A stretch of DNA of 64,000 bases from Chloracidobacterium sp. N (GCF_018304765.1 NZ_CP072642.1:1889819-1953818), one strand, 5' to 3'. Shown: positions 26,567 to 35,850, counted from the stretch's first letter. A program made the numbers and translations. The notes: generated by a model not told the origin, from the sequence alone.

Positions 26567-27663
26567 CCAGGCGGCACTTCTTCGCCGTCTGGGGGACGGC
26601 CCTGCTGCTGCCGGTGCTGCTGGCCGGCCTTGCCGTCTGGAACAACTGGTTCGGGTTGCGCCGTACGCTCTACCTTGACCGCCGGATTCATGCCGTTTCC
26701 TTTCCGGGCGATGGGCAGGTGGTGCAGCGCGGCGCGGACGGAACGGCATCCGTCGGTTTCACCGGCCGGGCGGGCTGGCTGGCGCAGACCGTCGAAGCGG
26801 CGGTAGCCAACGCCGATGACCACTCGGTGCCCCAGTGGCAAACCTTGGCTGCGCCAACCTGGACGCACTTTCAGGGCACGCTGCGGCTGCCGACCGGCTG
26901 CCAACCGGTCTGGCTGCGCGTTGGCGAACCACGTCCGCCACAGGCATTCAATCACGTCGAAGTGGGCGAAGTATGCGTTGGCGAGGTGTTCATCGTTGCC
27001 GGGCAGTCCAACGCGGCCGGGAGCTGCACGACGCTGTTTTCGGCCGCGTCGCCGCTGGTGCGCACGGGTCTCGTCGGTGAAGATGGGCGTCTGACCTGGC
27101 GGGCCGGTCACGACCCACAGGTGCTCAACGGCGGCGGTTCGGTCTGGCCGCTGGTGGGCGACCTGTTGGTGCAACGCCTCGGCACGCCGGTCGGGTTTGT
27201 CAATGTGGCCGTCGGCGGCAGCAGCATCCGCGACTGGGCCCCCGGAACGCCCCACTTCCAGCATCTGGTGCAGGTGCTTCAGGCGCTTGGCCCCCAGGGC
27301 GCGCGCGCCATTCTGTGGCATCAGGGCGAAAGTGACAGCGCCCTGGCGGCCGACGAATACGCCACCCGTCTGACGGCCATCATCGAAGCCACCCGCGCAG
27401 CCGTCCGAACAGAGACGCCGCTGACGTGGGTTGTTGCGCGGGCATCCTTCAAGGATGGGCAGACCTTTGCCGGCGTACGCGATGGCCAACGCCGCGTCTG
27501 GGAAACCGGACTGGCGCTGCCCGGACCGGACACCGACGAACTGGGCCCCGACATGCGCCAGCCCGACCGGGTGCATTTCAACGCGGCCGGCACGTCAGCC
27601 GCGGCCCGGCAGTGGGCGGCGGCGCTGCTGCGGGAAGTCTTCCGCCGCCCTTCGGAACCTTGA
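26560..27663 (+). CDS. SGNH-type sialate O-acetylesterase-like protein, membrane-anchored
   Basis: 367 residues from ATG 26560, which overlaps the end of the GT2 gene. A hydrophobic N-terminal segment (FFAVWGTALLLPVLLAGLAV) is a signal anchor. The catalytic domain belongs to the SASA/carbohydrate esterase group: block I is VFIVAGQSNAAGS with the nucleophile Ser, then VAVGGSSIRDWAPG, ILWHQGESDSAL, and the C-terminal catalytic pair in DRVHFNAAG. These enzymes remove O-acetyl groups from sugars. In an export cluster it likely trims or remodels acetylation of the glycan outside the cytoplasm, opposing the acetyltransferase encoded downstream. Confidence 0.8.
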   Translation: MVARRHFFAVWGTALLLPVLLAGLAVWNNWFGLRRTLYLDRRIHAVSFPGDGQVVQRGADGTASVGFTGRAGWLAQTVEAAVANADDHSVPQWQTLAAPTWTHFQGTLRLPTGCQPVWLRVGEPRPPQAFNHVEVGEVCVGEVFIVAGQSNAAGSCTTLFSAASPLVRTGLVGEDGRLTWRAGHDPQVLNGGGSVWPLVGDLLVQRLGTPVGFVNVAVGGSSIRDWAPGTPHFQHLVQVLQALGPQGARAILWHQGESDSALAADEYATRLTAIIEATRAAVRTETPLTWVVARASFKDGQTFAGVRDGQRRVWETGLALPGPDTDELGPDMRQPDRVHFNAAGTSAAARQWAAALLREVFRRPSEP

Positions 27664-27774
27664 TACCTGTCTGGATTTGGGCGGCATCCGGTGGACGTTT
27701 TCCGTCATACCGGCGGAATTGCCCTTCGCTGGCGTTCCTGCTAGCGTCCGGGTTGTTGATGTGCAGATTGTCCT

Positions 27775-28380
27775 ATGGCGTCCTCTCCCCAGCCACCCCT
27801 CCTGCCAACCGAGATTGCGGCGGCGGCTTTGCGTGAACACGCGGAAGTTGCCGCCGCACTGCCGCCACTCCTGCCCACGATTGCGGAGTTGGCCACCCGG
27901 CTGGTGGAGACCCTCCGCCGCGATGGGCGCGTTCTGCTATGCGGCAACGGCGGTTCGGCTGCCGATGCCCAACACCTGGCCGCCGAACTCGTCGGACGCT
28001 TTCTCTGTGACCGCCGGCCGTTTCCAGCCCTGGCGCTGACGACGGACACTTCGATCCTGACTGCCGTAGCCAACGACATCGGTTACACGGAAGTGTTTGC
28101 CCGGCAGGTGCTGGCGCTGGGGCGTCCGGGCGACATGCTCATAGCGATTTCCACCAGCGGCAACAGCCCCAGTGTGCTCCGTGCAGCCGAAGCGGCCCGG
28201 CAGCAGGGACTGATGGTGGCCGGACTGACCGGACGTACCGGCGGCAAACTGCGCCCCCTGTGCGACCTGTGCCTGTGCGTCCCTTCCGAGGCGACGCCGC
28301 GCATTCAGGAAATGCACATCCTCATCGGGCATATTCTGTGCGACGTGGCGGAACGCATCTTGGGCGAGGTTGAGCAATGA
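27775..28380 (+). CDS. gmhA: Phosphoheptose isomerase (GmhA-like SIS protein)
   Basis: GmhA converts sedoheptulose 7-phosphate to D-glycero-D-manno-heptose 7-phosphate, the first step toward ADP- or GDP-heptose. 201 residues with an SIS fold: the phosphate-binding [20 protein letters not shown], a second Ser-rich loop [14 protein letters not shown], and the catalytic [17 protein letters not shown] near the C terminus. The other heptose genes (hldA/B/E or gmhB) are not in the window. It overlaps the following acyltransferase gene by 4 bases (ATGA), tying it to the glycan cluster. Confidence 0.88.
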   Translation: MASSPQPPLLPTEIAAAALREHAEVAAALPPLLPTIAELATRLVETLRRDGRVLLCGNGGSAADAQHLAAELVGRFLCDRRPFPALALTTDTSILTAVANDIGYTEVFARQVLALGRPGDMLIAISTSGNSPSVLRAAEAARQQGLMVAGLTGRTGGKLRPLCDLCLCVPSEATPRIQEMHILIGHILCDVAERILGEVEQ

Positions 28381-28916
28381 CGCCGCGCGTGCTGGCCGGA
28401 AGCCTGCTCAGTTACGCCTACAATCACTGGCTGACGCATTTTCCTTCGCATTATGTCCGCCGGGCTTACCTGCGGGCCTATCTGGGCGCATGCGGTACGC
28501 AGACGTGGGTTCAGATGGGCTGCCGGTTTCTCAACGGCCGCAAGGTGTTCTTCGGCCCGCGCAATGCGATCAACTTCGGCTGTCTGTTTGACGGCCGGCG
28601 CTACGCCATTCGGACGGGCAGCGATGTCTCCATCGGCCCGGAAGCCACCATTCTCACCCTTGGCCACGATCCCCAGTCGCCGGATTTTGCCGATCAGGGC
28701 GGTGAGGTCATCATTGGCGACCGGGTATGGATTGCCTACCGCGCCATTGTCATGCCCGGCGTCACCCTTGGCGAAGGGGCGGTGGTGGCCGCAGGCGCAG
28801 TCGTCACGCAGGACGTACCGCCCTACACCATCGTTGGCGGCGTTCCGGCCCGTCCTATCGGCACACGGGAAACCAACCTGCGCTACCGGCTCGATTACGC
28901 GCCTTTTCTCATCTGA
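28377..28916 (+). CDS. Hexapeptide-repeat acyltransferase (WcaF/LacA-like)
   Basis: 179 residues forming a left-handed beta helix: the imperfect hexapeptide repeats run from about residue 60 ([16 protein letters not shown]) through VSIGPEATI and [24 protein letters not shown] (read as VIIGDRVWI and MPGVTLGEG) to [22 protein letters not shown], the diagnostic C-terminal motif. Enzymes of this type transfer acetyl or other acyl groups from CoA to sugars, usually as trimers. It is translationally coupled to gmhA and is the last gene of the cluster, convergent with the permease gene. Confidence 0.85.
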   Translation: MTPRVLAGSLLSYAYNHWLTHFPSHYVRRAYLRAYLGACGTQTWVQMGCRFLNGRKVFFGPRNAINFGCLFDGRRYAIRTGSDVSIGPEATILTLGHDPQSPDFADQGGEVIIGDRVWIAYRAIVMPGVTLGEGAVVAAGAVVTQDVPPYTIVGGVPARPIGTRETNLRYRLDYAPFLI

Positions 28917-28937
28917 AAGGCTGGCAGGTTTTCAGGC

Positions 28938-29972
28938 TCAGGGGCCGGGCCGCAGCAACAGCCGCAGAAAGTACGGCGCGCCGATCAGGGCCGTGACGAT
29001 CCCCAGGCGGATTTCTTCGGGGCGATTGACCGTCCGCGCCAGCAGGTCTGCACCCACCAGAAACGCCGCCCCCACCAGCGCACAGGCCGGAATCAGCACC
29101 CGGTGACGAGGGCCGACGAGCAGGCGGACGGCGTGGGGCACGATCAAGCCCACAAACCCGATGATCCCGCCCACGGCCACGGCGGCTCCGGTCAGCAGCG
29201 CCGCCGACAGCAGGATGGTCCACGTCGTCCGCCGGGTTTCCACGCCCAGCGCCCGGGCATCTTCCTCGCCAAGCGACATCACATCAAGTTCGGCGGCATA
29301 GGCCAGCGCCACCCCGGCTCCCAGCAGGAAACAGGGCGCGAGCAGCCGCACGTGCAGCCATGTCCGGCTGTCAAATCCGCCCATCAGCCAGAAGGAAATT
29401 TCCTGGGCGACTTCCCACCGCTTCCATGCGAGTGAAACGAGCAGCGCCGTGAACGCGCCGCACAGCGCCCCGATGGCCACTCCCGCCAGCAGAAGCGTGG
29501 TGACGGGCACGCGCCCGGCCCGGACGGTCAGACCATAGACGGCCACCAGCGCCAGGGCGCTTCCGACGAAAGAGAAGGCTGGAATGTAGAGCGGCGAAAC
29601 GGCTGCGAGTCCGGCTGAAATGGCCATAACGGCCCCCAGCGCGCCCCCCGCGCTTGTGCCGATGATGTCCGGCGACGCCAGCGGATTACGAAACAACCCC
29701 TGCATCTGCACTCCGGCCACAGCCAGCGCCGCACCGACCAGGGCTGCCACGAGCACCCGTGGCAACCGCAGCGCCCAGACAATGGCTTCATCCGTGGGCG
29801 TGAAGCGTGGCCAATCGAGCCACGGAAACACCTTGGCAGCCAGAACCGAAACGACCGTCGCTGGCGGCAGCGTGACGCTTCCGATGGCCACGGCCAATAC
29901 CACGGCGGTGGCCAGCAGCCCCAGCGCCAGAGCAAAAAACAGACCGGGTGACAGAAGGCAGCGGCGCGTCAT
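28938..29972 (-). CDS. FecCD-family ABC transporter permease (siderophore/cobalamin/heme type)
   Basis: 344 residues from ATG 29972; the frame is open to 30053 but the ATG overlaps the stop of the small upstream gene (ATGA). Family motifs are clear: LRLPRVLVAALVGAALAVAG followed by QGLFRNPLASPDIIGTSAGG, and near the C terminus GGIIGFVGLIVPHAVRLLVG. About ten membrane segments. It would import an iron chelate, heme or vitamin B12 with a BtuD-like ATPase and a substrate-binding protein, but neither is adjacent. The nearest genes encode an Uma2 protein and a one-span protein, so it is an orphan permease here. Confidence 0.9.
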   Translation of the reverse strand: MTRRCLLSPGLFFALALGLLATAVVLAVAIGSVTLPPATVVSVLAAKVFPWLDWPRFTPTDEAIVWALRLPRVLVAALVGAALAVAGVQMQGLFRNPLASPDIIGTSAGGALGAVMAISAGLAAVSPLYIPAFSFVGSALALVAVYGLTVRAGRVPVTTLLLAGVAIGALCGAFTALLVSLAWKRWEVAQEISFWLMGGFDSRTWLHVRLLAPCFLLGAGVALAYAAELDVMSLGEEDARALGVETRRTTWTILLSAALLTGAAVAVGGIIGFVGLIVPHAVRLLVGPRHRVLIPACALVGAAFLVGADLLARTVNRPEEIRLGIVTALIGAPYFLRLLLRPGP

Positions 29973-30151
29973 GGATGAAAGTGGCGCGTCAGCCAGTCCA
30001 GCAGCAGGATCACGGCGGCAACGTAGAGCAACGTGACCGTATAGACCGGCCACCAGCGCGGCGGCGGGGATGTTTCTGCCGGTTGCTGTGTTTTCGACGT
30101 CAACGCACCGGGCAACCGCGCCTTCCGGTCGGGGGTATCATCAGGAAGCAT
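29969..30151 (-). CDS. Small single-span membrane protein
   Basis: 60 residues from ATG 30151, which overlaps the 3' end of the Uma2 gene by 11 bases; its stop overlaps the permease start (ATGA). A basic, Pro-rich N-terminal half (residues 1-34) precedes one membrane helix ([19 protein letters not shown]), and the protein ends RHFHP. The tight coupling to the permease suggests an accessory subunit or leader, but I do not recognise a family. A longer start at 30235 lies inside the Uma2 repeat region and looks spurious. Confidence 0.55.
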   Translation of the reverse strand: MLPDDTPDRKARLPGALTSKTQQPAETSPPPRWWPVYTVTLLYVAAVILLLDWLTRHFHP

Positions 30152-31148
30152 CGTCTGTCTGTTGCCCCAGGCGGGTGCGCAAGCGCGCCAGTTCATCGAG
30201 CAGGGCGGCCCTGGCCTGTTGTTCGGCCGCAGCACGGGCTTCAGCTTCCAATCGTGCCTGCTGCTCAGCGGCAGCCTGGGCTTCAGCTTCCTTCGCGCGG
30301 GCTTCGGCTTCCAACCGTGCCTGCTGTTCGGCTGCGGCCTGGGCCTCGGCTTCCTTCACTTGGGCTTCGGCTTCCTTCGCGCGGGCTTCGGCTTCCTTCG
30401 CACGGGCTTCGGCTTCCAACCGTGCCTGCTGTTCGGCTGCGGCCTGGGCCTCGGCTTCCTTCACTTGGGCTTCAGCTTCCAATCGCGCCTGCTGCTCAGC
30501 CTCAAGACGCGCGATTTCCTGCCGAATGACCTCACTGGTCCAGACTGGCGTCAGGACGACTGATGTCTCCAACGGATACCCTCCGAGTGCGGCAAGCTCA
30601 AAGACCGTGCCCGGGACATAGACCTTTTCCTCCCCGTACCGGCCCTGCTCCACGTCCGGGTCGCGGTTGACAATCACCTGTTTGCGCTTCTCATCCACAA
30701 TCACATACTCGCCAATGCCGCGCCGGGCGTATTCCTGCCGCTTCACACCGTAATCCTGACGCCAGTTCTTGCTCGCAACTTCAATAGCCAGCAGGACATC
30801 ATCGTTCAACCGCAAAACATCGTCCTGCTGCGTGGCTCTGTATGCGGCCAGCTTGCTTTCTGCCGTCTGCTCCCGACACACCAGAAGGTCAGGCACCCGC
30901 ACGGTCAGCGGTTCGGTCTGGACACCCGTTTCCAGCATGGCGATGTAGGGCAGGTTGCGCTCGGCAATGGCCCGCATCAAATACACCAGCAGAGCCTGTT
31001 CAATGAGCTGATGTTTGAAACCCGGTGGCGCCACTTCGACGGGAACCCCCCGCACAAGTTCAAAGAAGCCATCCCGCTCGGCATAGACGAGGAATTCCTC
31101 GATGGTCATGGGCGTCGCTGGCGGCGTCACAGTCGAAGGCGAAGACAT
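30141..31148 (-). CDS. Uma2-family PD-(D/E)XK nuclease-like protein with coiled-coil tail
   Basis: 335 residues from ATG 31148 ([20 protein letters not shown]; the frame opens at 31214). Residues 15-200 are the Uma2 (DUF820) domain: [26 protein letters not shown] and [18 protein letters not shown] carry the acidic and Lys residues of the nuclease-like core. The activity of Uma2 proteins is largely inferred. From residue 220 on, the chain is an Ala/Glu/Lys/Arg-rich coiled coil of repeated [18 protein letters not shown] modules whose spacing is a multiple of seven. Overlaps the next small gene by 11 bases. Confidence 0.82.
   Translation of the reverse strand: MSSPSTVTPPATPMTIEEFLVYAERDGFFELVRGVPVEVAPPGFKHQLIEQALLVYLMRAIAERNLPYIAMLETGVQTEPLTVRVPDLLVCREQTAESKLAAYRATQQDDVLRLNDDVLLAIEVASKNWRQDYGVKRQEYARRGIGEYVIVDEKRKQVIVNRDPDVEQGRYGEEKVYVPGTVFELAALGGYPLETSVVLTPVWTSEVIRQEIARLEAEQQARLEAEAQVKEAEAQAAAEQQARLEAEARAKEAEARAKEAEAQVKEAEAQAAAEQQARLEAEARAKEAEAQAAAEQQARLEAEARAAAEQQARAALLDELARLRTRLGQQTDDAS
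30204..30516 (-). repeat. Heptad-phased coding repeat of the Uma2 tail
   Basis: Codes for successive modules such as [21 protein letters not shown] of 21, 35, 21 and 14 residues, all multiples of seven. At the DNA level, 30298-30368 is exactly repeated at 30403-30473 (71 bases, offset 105). Units differ elsewhere by synonymous or single changes. Such a repeat is prone to copy-number change and to assembly collapse. Confidence 0.8.
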
Positions 31149-31295
31149 GGCGGGCGTGCCTCCCGGCAGCAGGATGAAGGCTGTGACGCCAGTGTGAACA
31201 ACCGGACAGACCAAGGCAAGTATTCAAAGCCCCGGCCGCCCACCCGACGCCCGGATGAACCCTTTCAGCCTTCTGCTGTATGCACTGAGCGTCAA

Positions 31296-32195
31296 CTACA
31301 GTGCCGCCGCGCCGCTGACGACTTCGATGATTTCGTTCGTAATTGCCGCTTGGCGGATGCGGTTCATGGCGAGGGTCAGGTTGGCAATGACTTCCCCGGC
31401 ATTCCGGCTGGCAGCGTCCATGGCGGCCATACGCGCGCCATGCTCGGAAGCCACCGACTCCAGCAGGGCTTGGAAAATACAGGTTTCGATGAAGCGCGGC
31501 AGCAGGCGTCCCAGAATTTCCGCCGGAGGCTGTTCGTAAATGTAATCCGGGGGCGCACTCATCGCCGATGGCTCGGCCTCACGGCCAGCCTGCCTGCCGA
31601 CCGGCAAAAGCTGTTCGATGCGGACAATCTGGGAAATTGCCGACCGGAACTCGGCATAGACCAGGCAGACGCGGTCAGGGCGTACGGCGACGGTCTCCTC
31701 TTCCGCCGCCGCCCCTTCGTAGATGTTGAGGAGGTCCTGGGCAATTTCGACGGCGACTTCATAGCCAAACGTCTTCGAGGTGACGTTGACATATTCCCTG
31801 CGGATAGGGATGTTGCGCCGCCGGAAAAAGTCCCGCCCCTTGCGTCCCACGACGACGAGTTCCACCCGCTCATTGGGATGGTCCGTCAGGTACTGCTGGA
31901 CGGCGCGGATGAGGTTGGCGTTGAAAGCGCCACACAGGCCCTTGTCCGCCGTCATCAGCACCAGCAGGGTCCGGTTGCCCGTCCGTTCCTCCATCAGCGG
32001 ACTCGTGAAGTCCGTCGTGGCGGCCGCGAGATTGCGTAGCACTTCCTGCATCTTGCGGGCATAGGGACGGCTCGCCGTCACCCGCTCCTGGGCCCGGCGA
32101 AGCTTCGACGCCGAGACAAGTTTGTAGGACTTCGTGATCTGGCGCATGTTCTTGACGGCCTTGATCCGCCGTCGAACACCTTGCAGGTTCGGCAT
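31296..32195 (-). CDS. atpG: F-type ATP synthase gamma subunit
   Basis: Central rotor stalk of F1. 299 residues; the N-terminal helix MPNLQGVRRRIKAVKNMRQITKS and the C-terminal helix MNRIRQAAITNEIIEVVSGAAAL form the rotor coiled coil, and LVLMTADKGLCGAFNANL is the Rossmann-like domain. Last gene of the b', b, delta, alpha, gamma block. The next genes on this strand are unrelated, so beta (atpD) and epsilon (atpC) lie elsewhere. Confidence 0.96.
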   Translation of the reverse strand: MPNLQGVRRRIKAVKNMRQITKSYKLVSASKLRRAQERVTASRPYARKMQEVLRNLAAATTDFTSPLMEERTGNRTLLVLMTADKGLCGAFNANLIRAVQQYLTDHPNERVELVVVGRKGRDFFRRRNIPIRREYVNVTSKTFGYEVAVEIAQDLLNIYEGAAAEEETVAVRPDRVCLVYAEFRSAISQIVRIEQLLPVGRQAGREAEPSAMSAPPDYIYEQPPAEILGRLLPRFIETCIFQALLESVASEHGARMAAMDAASRNAGEVIANLTLAMNRIRQAAITNEIIEVVSGAAAL

Positions 32196-32248
32196 GGAAA
32201 CCTCTCACGGAGCGGCTGGGCGTCAGGCCCCGACTTCAGTCCCCGGCT

Positions 32249-33766
32249 TCAGGCGCGGACAATGAACGTCTGCTTGAAGGCATCCGTCGCCGCCTTCATT
32301 CTGGATTTGATGTCGTCGGTCAGCTCTTTCTTCGTGGCAATGTCCTTGAGCAGCACCGCGTGATTGTTTTTGAGATAGGTCAGCAGTTCGGCCTCAAACC
32401 GGCGGACTTCCGACACCGGGATGTCGTCCACATAGCCGTTTGTCGCGGCCCAGATGACGAACACCTGGTCTTCGAGCGGCATGGGCACATACTGCCCCTG
32501 CTTGAGGATTTCTGTCAGGCGCTGCCCACGCGCCAGCAGGCGCTGCGTGGTCTTGTCCAGGTCGGAGCCAAACTGTGCAAAGGCTGCCAGTTCCCGGTAC
32601 TGCGCCAGCTCCAGCCGCAGCGTTCCGGCAACCTGCTTCATGGCTTTCGTTTGCGCCGAGCTGCCCACCCGCGAAACGGAGTTGCCGACGTTGATGGCCG
32701 GGCGGATGCCGGCGTTGAACAAGTCGCTTTCGAGGAAAATCTGGCCGTCCGTGATGGAAATGACGTTGGTGGGAATGTAAGCCGAAATGTCCCCCGCCTG
32801 GGTTTCAATCACGGGCAGTGCCGTCAGGGAGCCGCCGCCGCGTTTGTCGTCATACTTGGCCGCCCGTTCGAGCAGCCGCGAGTGAAGATAGAACACATCC
32901 CCCGGATAGGCTTCACGTCCGGGCGGACGCCGCAGCAGCAGCGAAATTTCACGGTAGGCCACGGCGTGCTTGGACAGGTCATCATAGATGCACAGCACAT
33001 GCTGGCCGCGGTCCATGAAGTATTCCCCGATGGCGGTGCCGGCATAGGGCGCAATGTACTGCATGGCGGCCGGATCGGACGACGACGCCGAGACCACAAT
33101 CGTGTAATCCATGGCGTCATGCTCTTCGAGGCGCTTGACGAGTTGGGCAATCGAGCCTTTGCGCTGGCCAATCGCCACGTAAATGCAGATCAGGTCCTTG
33201 CCCTTCGAGTTGATGATGGTGTCAATGGCAATCGTGGTCTTGCCCGTCTGCCGGTCGCCGATGATGAGTTCCCGCTGTCCGCGACCAATCGGAATCATGG
33301 CGTCAATGGCCTTGATGCCGGTCATCATCGGCTCCTTGACCGACTTGCGCTCGACGATGCCCGGCGCAATGCGCTCCACCGGATTGAAGCCGTCGTTGGC
33401 AATCGGGCCGCGTCCGTCAATGGGTTCACCCAAGGCATTGACGACCCGCCCCAGAAAGCCTTTGCCGACCGGAACGGACATGATGCGCTTGGTGCGCTTG
33501 ACCAAATCGCCCTGCTTGATGGCGTGGTATTCCCCGAACAGCACGGCGCCAACCTTGTCTTCCTCGAGGTTGAGGGCAATCCCCTTGACGTCATGGGGCA
33601 GATCGAGCAGCTCCCCGGCCATGACCTTGTCCAGACCATGGATTTCCGCAATGCCGTCGCCCACCTTGATGACCGTCCCGACCTCAGTGACGGTGACACC
33701 AGCTTGAAAGTTTTCGATTTGTTCACGAATGAGTTGACTGATTTCATCAGCGCGAATGGCTTCCAT
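32249..33766 (-). CDS. atpA: F-type ATP synthase alpha subunit
   Basis: Non-catalytic nucleotide-binding F1 subunit, 505 residues, the normal length. The N-terminal beta barrel ([19 protein letters not shown]), Walker [16 protein letters not shown] (about residue 170), the segment [20 protein letters not shown], the arginine-finger region around [14 protein letters not shown] (Arg contributed to the catalytic site) and the helical C-terminal domain are all present. Starts at ATG 33766, 26 bases after atpH. Confidence 0.97.
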   Translation of the reverse strand: MEAIRADEISQLIREQIENFQAGVTVTEVGTVIKVGDGIAEIHGLDKVMAGELLDLPHDVKGIALNLEEDKVGAVLFGEYHAIKQGDLVKRTKRIMSVPVGKGFLGRVVNALGEPIDGRGPIANDGFNPVERIAPGIVERKSVKEPMMTGIKAIDAMIPIGRGQRELIIGDRQTGKTTIAIDTIINSKGKDLICIYVAIGQRKGSIAQLVKRLEEHDAMDYTIVVSASSSDPAAMQYIAPYAGTAIGEYFMDRGQHVLCIYDDLSKHAVAYREISLLLRRPPGREAYPGDVFYLHSRLLERAAKYDDKRGGGSLTALPVIETQAGDISAYIPTNVISITDGQIFLESDLFNAGIRPAINVGNSVSRVGSSAQTKAMKQVAGTLRLELAQYRELAAFAQFGSDLDKTTQRLLARGQRLTEILKQGQYVPMPLEDQVFVIWAATNGYVDDIPVSEVRRFEAELLTYLKNNHAVLLKDIATKKELTDDIKSRMKAATDAFKQTFIVRA

Positions 33767-33792
33767 GTCATTCCTCGAAACAGTCCGGCCGG

Positions 33793-34326
33793 TTAGTAGC
33801 GCCGGGTAAGTCGCTCCCGAAATTCGGCCAGTTGGGTACGGATCGAACCGTCGTAATACCTGCTTCCAACCCGGGCCACGATGCCGCCAATCAGGTCGGG
33901 GGATTCCCTGTAGGTCAGACGGATGTCAGAGCCGACGACTTCCTTCAGCCGGCGCTCCAGCAGCCGCCGCTCGCTGACGCCAAGCGGGAGGGCCGTGGTG
34001 ACTTCCACCGGCACAATCCCCAGGTGGGCATCCATGAGCGCTTCGACAGCCGTCTGGATGTCATCCAGCCGGGACATCCGCTGGTTGCGGAGCACCACCC
34101 CAAGAAAGTTGGCCGTGATCGGATGCAGCCGCAGACGCTCACCCAGCGAGCGCAGCAAGCCTTCTTTCTGCTCCAGCGGAATCGTGGGATTGGCAAAGAC
34201 CTCACCCAGTTCCTCGTGCGTCGTCACCAGCTTGTGAAAGGCTTTGAGTTCGGCCGCAACGGTTGAAAAATCATCCCCGGCGGCATCAGCCAGGGCGCGG
34301 GCATAGCGATTGGCAAGTGAACTCAT
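33793..34326 (-). CDS. atpH: F-type ATP synthase delta subunit
   Basis: 177 residues linking F1 to the peripheral stalk. Begins [20 protein letters not shown], the conserved N-terminal helical domain that binds alpha; the C-terminal half has [24 protein letters not shown] and the family signature [20 protein letters not shown], which meets the b subunits. Lies between atpF and atpA with short gaps (27 and 26 bases). Confidence 0.95.
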   Translation of the reverse strand: MSSLANRYARALADAAGDDFSTVAAELKAFHKLVTTHEELGEVFANPTIPLEQKEGLLRSLGERLRLHPITANFLGVVLRNQRMSRLDDIQTAVEALMDAHLGIVPVEVTTALPLGVSERRLLERRLKEVVGSDIRLTYRESPDLIGGIVARVGSRYYDGSIRTQLAEFRERLTRRY

Positions 34327-34353
34327 ACGGCAGTCCGTGTCACATCCTTCCCG

Positions 34354-34869
34354 TCAGGCACGCTGTTTTTCGAGTTGGGCCGTGTAGGTTGCCACGAGCC
34401 GCGCCTGGTCTGCTGCCGATAATTCCCGGCGAATCAGCGCCTCGGCCAGCTCCACGGCCTTCGATGCGGCAAAGGCTTGCAGTTCCAGCCGCGCCGATTG
34501 ACTCGCGCCCTCGATCTCCATCCGGGCCAAGCGCTGGAAGCGTGCGGCATCGGCTTCGGCCGCCGCCACAATCCGCTGGTACTCCGCCTGGGCCTCCTGT
34601 TCAGCCTGCTGGCGAATGGCCGCCAGTTCTGATTCAAGCCGGGCAAAACGCTCTTCCAGTTCCCGCAGCTTGGTTTCGGCCAGCCGTCGCTCCTGGCCGG
34701 CCTGGTCAAGGGCGTCCCGGATGTTCTGCGCCCGTTTGCGCAGGCCTTCCGTCATCGGTTTGGCCAGCAGCACGGCCAGTAGACCGGCGTAAATCGTGAA
34801 GTTGAGAAACTTGGCCCACAAAGGAATCCCGGCGGCCAAAAACGGTGACACCAAAAGCGTTATGGTCAT
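34354..34869 (-). CDS. atpF: F-type ATP synthase b subunit
   Basis: 171 residues; a single N-terminal membrane helix (roughly 7-27, PLWAKFLNFTIYAGLLAVLL) followed by a long, highly charged Glu/Gln/Ala/Arg-rich helix typical of the peripheral stalk. Its start overlaps the stop of the upstream b'-like gene by 4 bases (ATGA), implying balanced synthesis of the two stalk proteins. Confidence 0.9.
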   Translation of the reverse strand: MTITLLVSPFLAAGIPLWAKFLNFTIYAGLLAVLLAKPMTEGLRKRAQNIRDALDQAGQERRLAETKLRELEERFARLESELAAIRQQAEQEAQAEYQRIVAAAEADAARFQRLARMEIEGASQSARLELQAFAASKAVELAEALIRRELSAADQARLVATYTAQLEKQRA

Positions 34870-35357
34870 GACGGTGTTCCAATCTGGCGACCCAGAACCG
34901 TACTGGCAATCGAAGCCGCCAGGTGTTCGGCATCGCGGGTCAGGGTTTGCTTCACCGCCGCCACCTGCGCTTCAAGAGCCTGGGTTGCCGCAGCGACCTC
35001 GGCAGCCGCGGATTGCTTGGCGGATTCGATCAGCTCGTTGCGCCGCTGAAGTGCCACTGCGCGCCGTTCCTCGATGATCCTGGCGGCATCCACCCGCGCC
35101 GCACGCAGTGCGGCTTCGTATTCGGCCAACCGCTCGTCGTAATCTCCAAGTTGCTGACGAAACCCGCTTGTCAGACGCGCGCGCTCGTCAAGAACAGCCA
35201 GAACCGGCTTAAAAACCAGGGTGTTGAGCAGATAGGCCACCAGCAGGAAGACACCCACGGTGACGAAAAGCGACAAGTCCGGCGTCAGCAGGTTGGCTCC
35301 GGCGGCAAAGAAGCAACCCACCTCAATTCCACTGACACCCCATGACAACTCAATCAT
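34866..35357 (-). CDS. atpF': F-type ATP synthase b' subunit (second stalk subunit)
   Basis: 163 residues from ATG 35357 (the frame is open to 35525 without plausible sequence). One membrane helix near residue 30-48 (LFVTVGVFLLVAYLLNTLVF) with the following FKPVLAVLDERA typical of b/b', then a long coiled-coil helix. Heterodimeric b/b' stalks are known from cyanobacteria, chloroplasts and other phototrophs. As first gene of the block it sits behind a strong candidate promoter. Subunits a (atpB) and c (atpE), which usually precede b, are absent. Confidence 0.88.
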   Translation of the reverse strand: MIELSWGVSGIEVGCFFAAGANLLTPDLSLFVTVGVFLLVAYLLNTLVFKPVLAVLDERARLTSGFRQQLGDYDERLAEYEAALRAARVDAARIIEERRAVALQRRNELIESAKQSAAAEVAAATQALEAQVAAVKQTLTRDAEHLAASIASTVLGRQIGTPS

Positions 35358-35421
35358 AACGAAAGCGAGACAGGCAGCAGGGCCCTGATACGCCAGACGG
35401 TAGTTTGAAAAGCAAGCCGCC

Positions 35422-35450
35422 AAGTTACTCGTGGATAGCGTCACTGTCAA
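35422..35450 (-). promoter_or_regulatory. Sigma70-like promoter of the atp block
   Basis: On the minus strand a perfect -35 TTGACA (35450-35445) and -10 TAACTT (35427-35422) are separated by exactly 17 bases. The predicted start is near 35415, leaving a leader of about 58 bases before the b' ATG at 35357. The position directly upstream of the first atp gene supports it. Confidence 0.6.
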
Positions 35451-35587
35451 CCACGAAACCACGAACGGATTTCCGGCCCAGCACACAGCGGAGCCGTCCG
35501 CCGCCACACCGGACCCTCCGCACACCGGCTGCTCCGGCAGTGGGCCGCTGGCGCGTCAGGTTTGGGTTGGTGCAGGGAGCCAGCAGG

Positions 35588-35664
35588 TGGGGCGAGTGAT
35601 GGGATTCGAACCCACGACCTCTTGAGCCACAATCAAGCGCTCTAACCAACTGAGCTACACCCGC
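35588..35664 (-). tRNA. tRNA-His (GTG)
   Basis: The minus strand folds as a cloverleaf: acceptor GCGGGTG/CACTCGC, D-arm TAGCTCAGTTGGTTAGAGC, anticodon arm CTTGATTGTGGCTCAAG with anticodon GTG, T-arm GTGGGTTCGAATCCCAT, discriminator C and encoded CCA. The base before position 1 is G (35665), the expected G-1 of tRNA-His, so the mature product is one base longer at the 5' end. Confidence 0.97.
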
Positions 35665-35682
35665 CACGAAGCGAAGTCGCCA

Positions 35683-35711
35683 ATGATAGCCAGCGCGCCG
35701 CGCCTACGCAA
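35683..35711 (-). promoter_or_regulatory. Promoter of tRNA-His
   Basis: On the minus strand -35 TTGCGT (35711-35706) and -10 TATCAT (35688-35683) are 17 bases apart. The predicted start lies near 35676, about 11 bases ahead of the tRNA 5' end, as expected for a short tRNA leader. Confidence 0.55.
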
Positions 35712-35850
35712 CCGGGTTTCTTCAGACCGCAGCATCCCGGCCGGAAAGAGACGGCGCCGGTTTATGTTTCCCACGCAGCCCCGCTGCAAGGGCCGCGGAA
35801 ACCACCGGCCGGCGGCCCCGGCTAGCGGCGCTGTGGGGCGAAGTAAAGCC

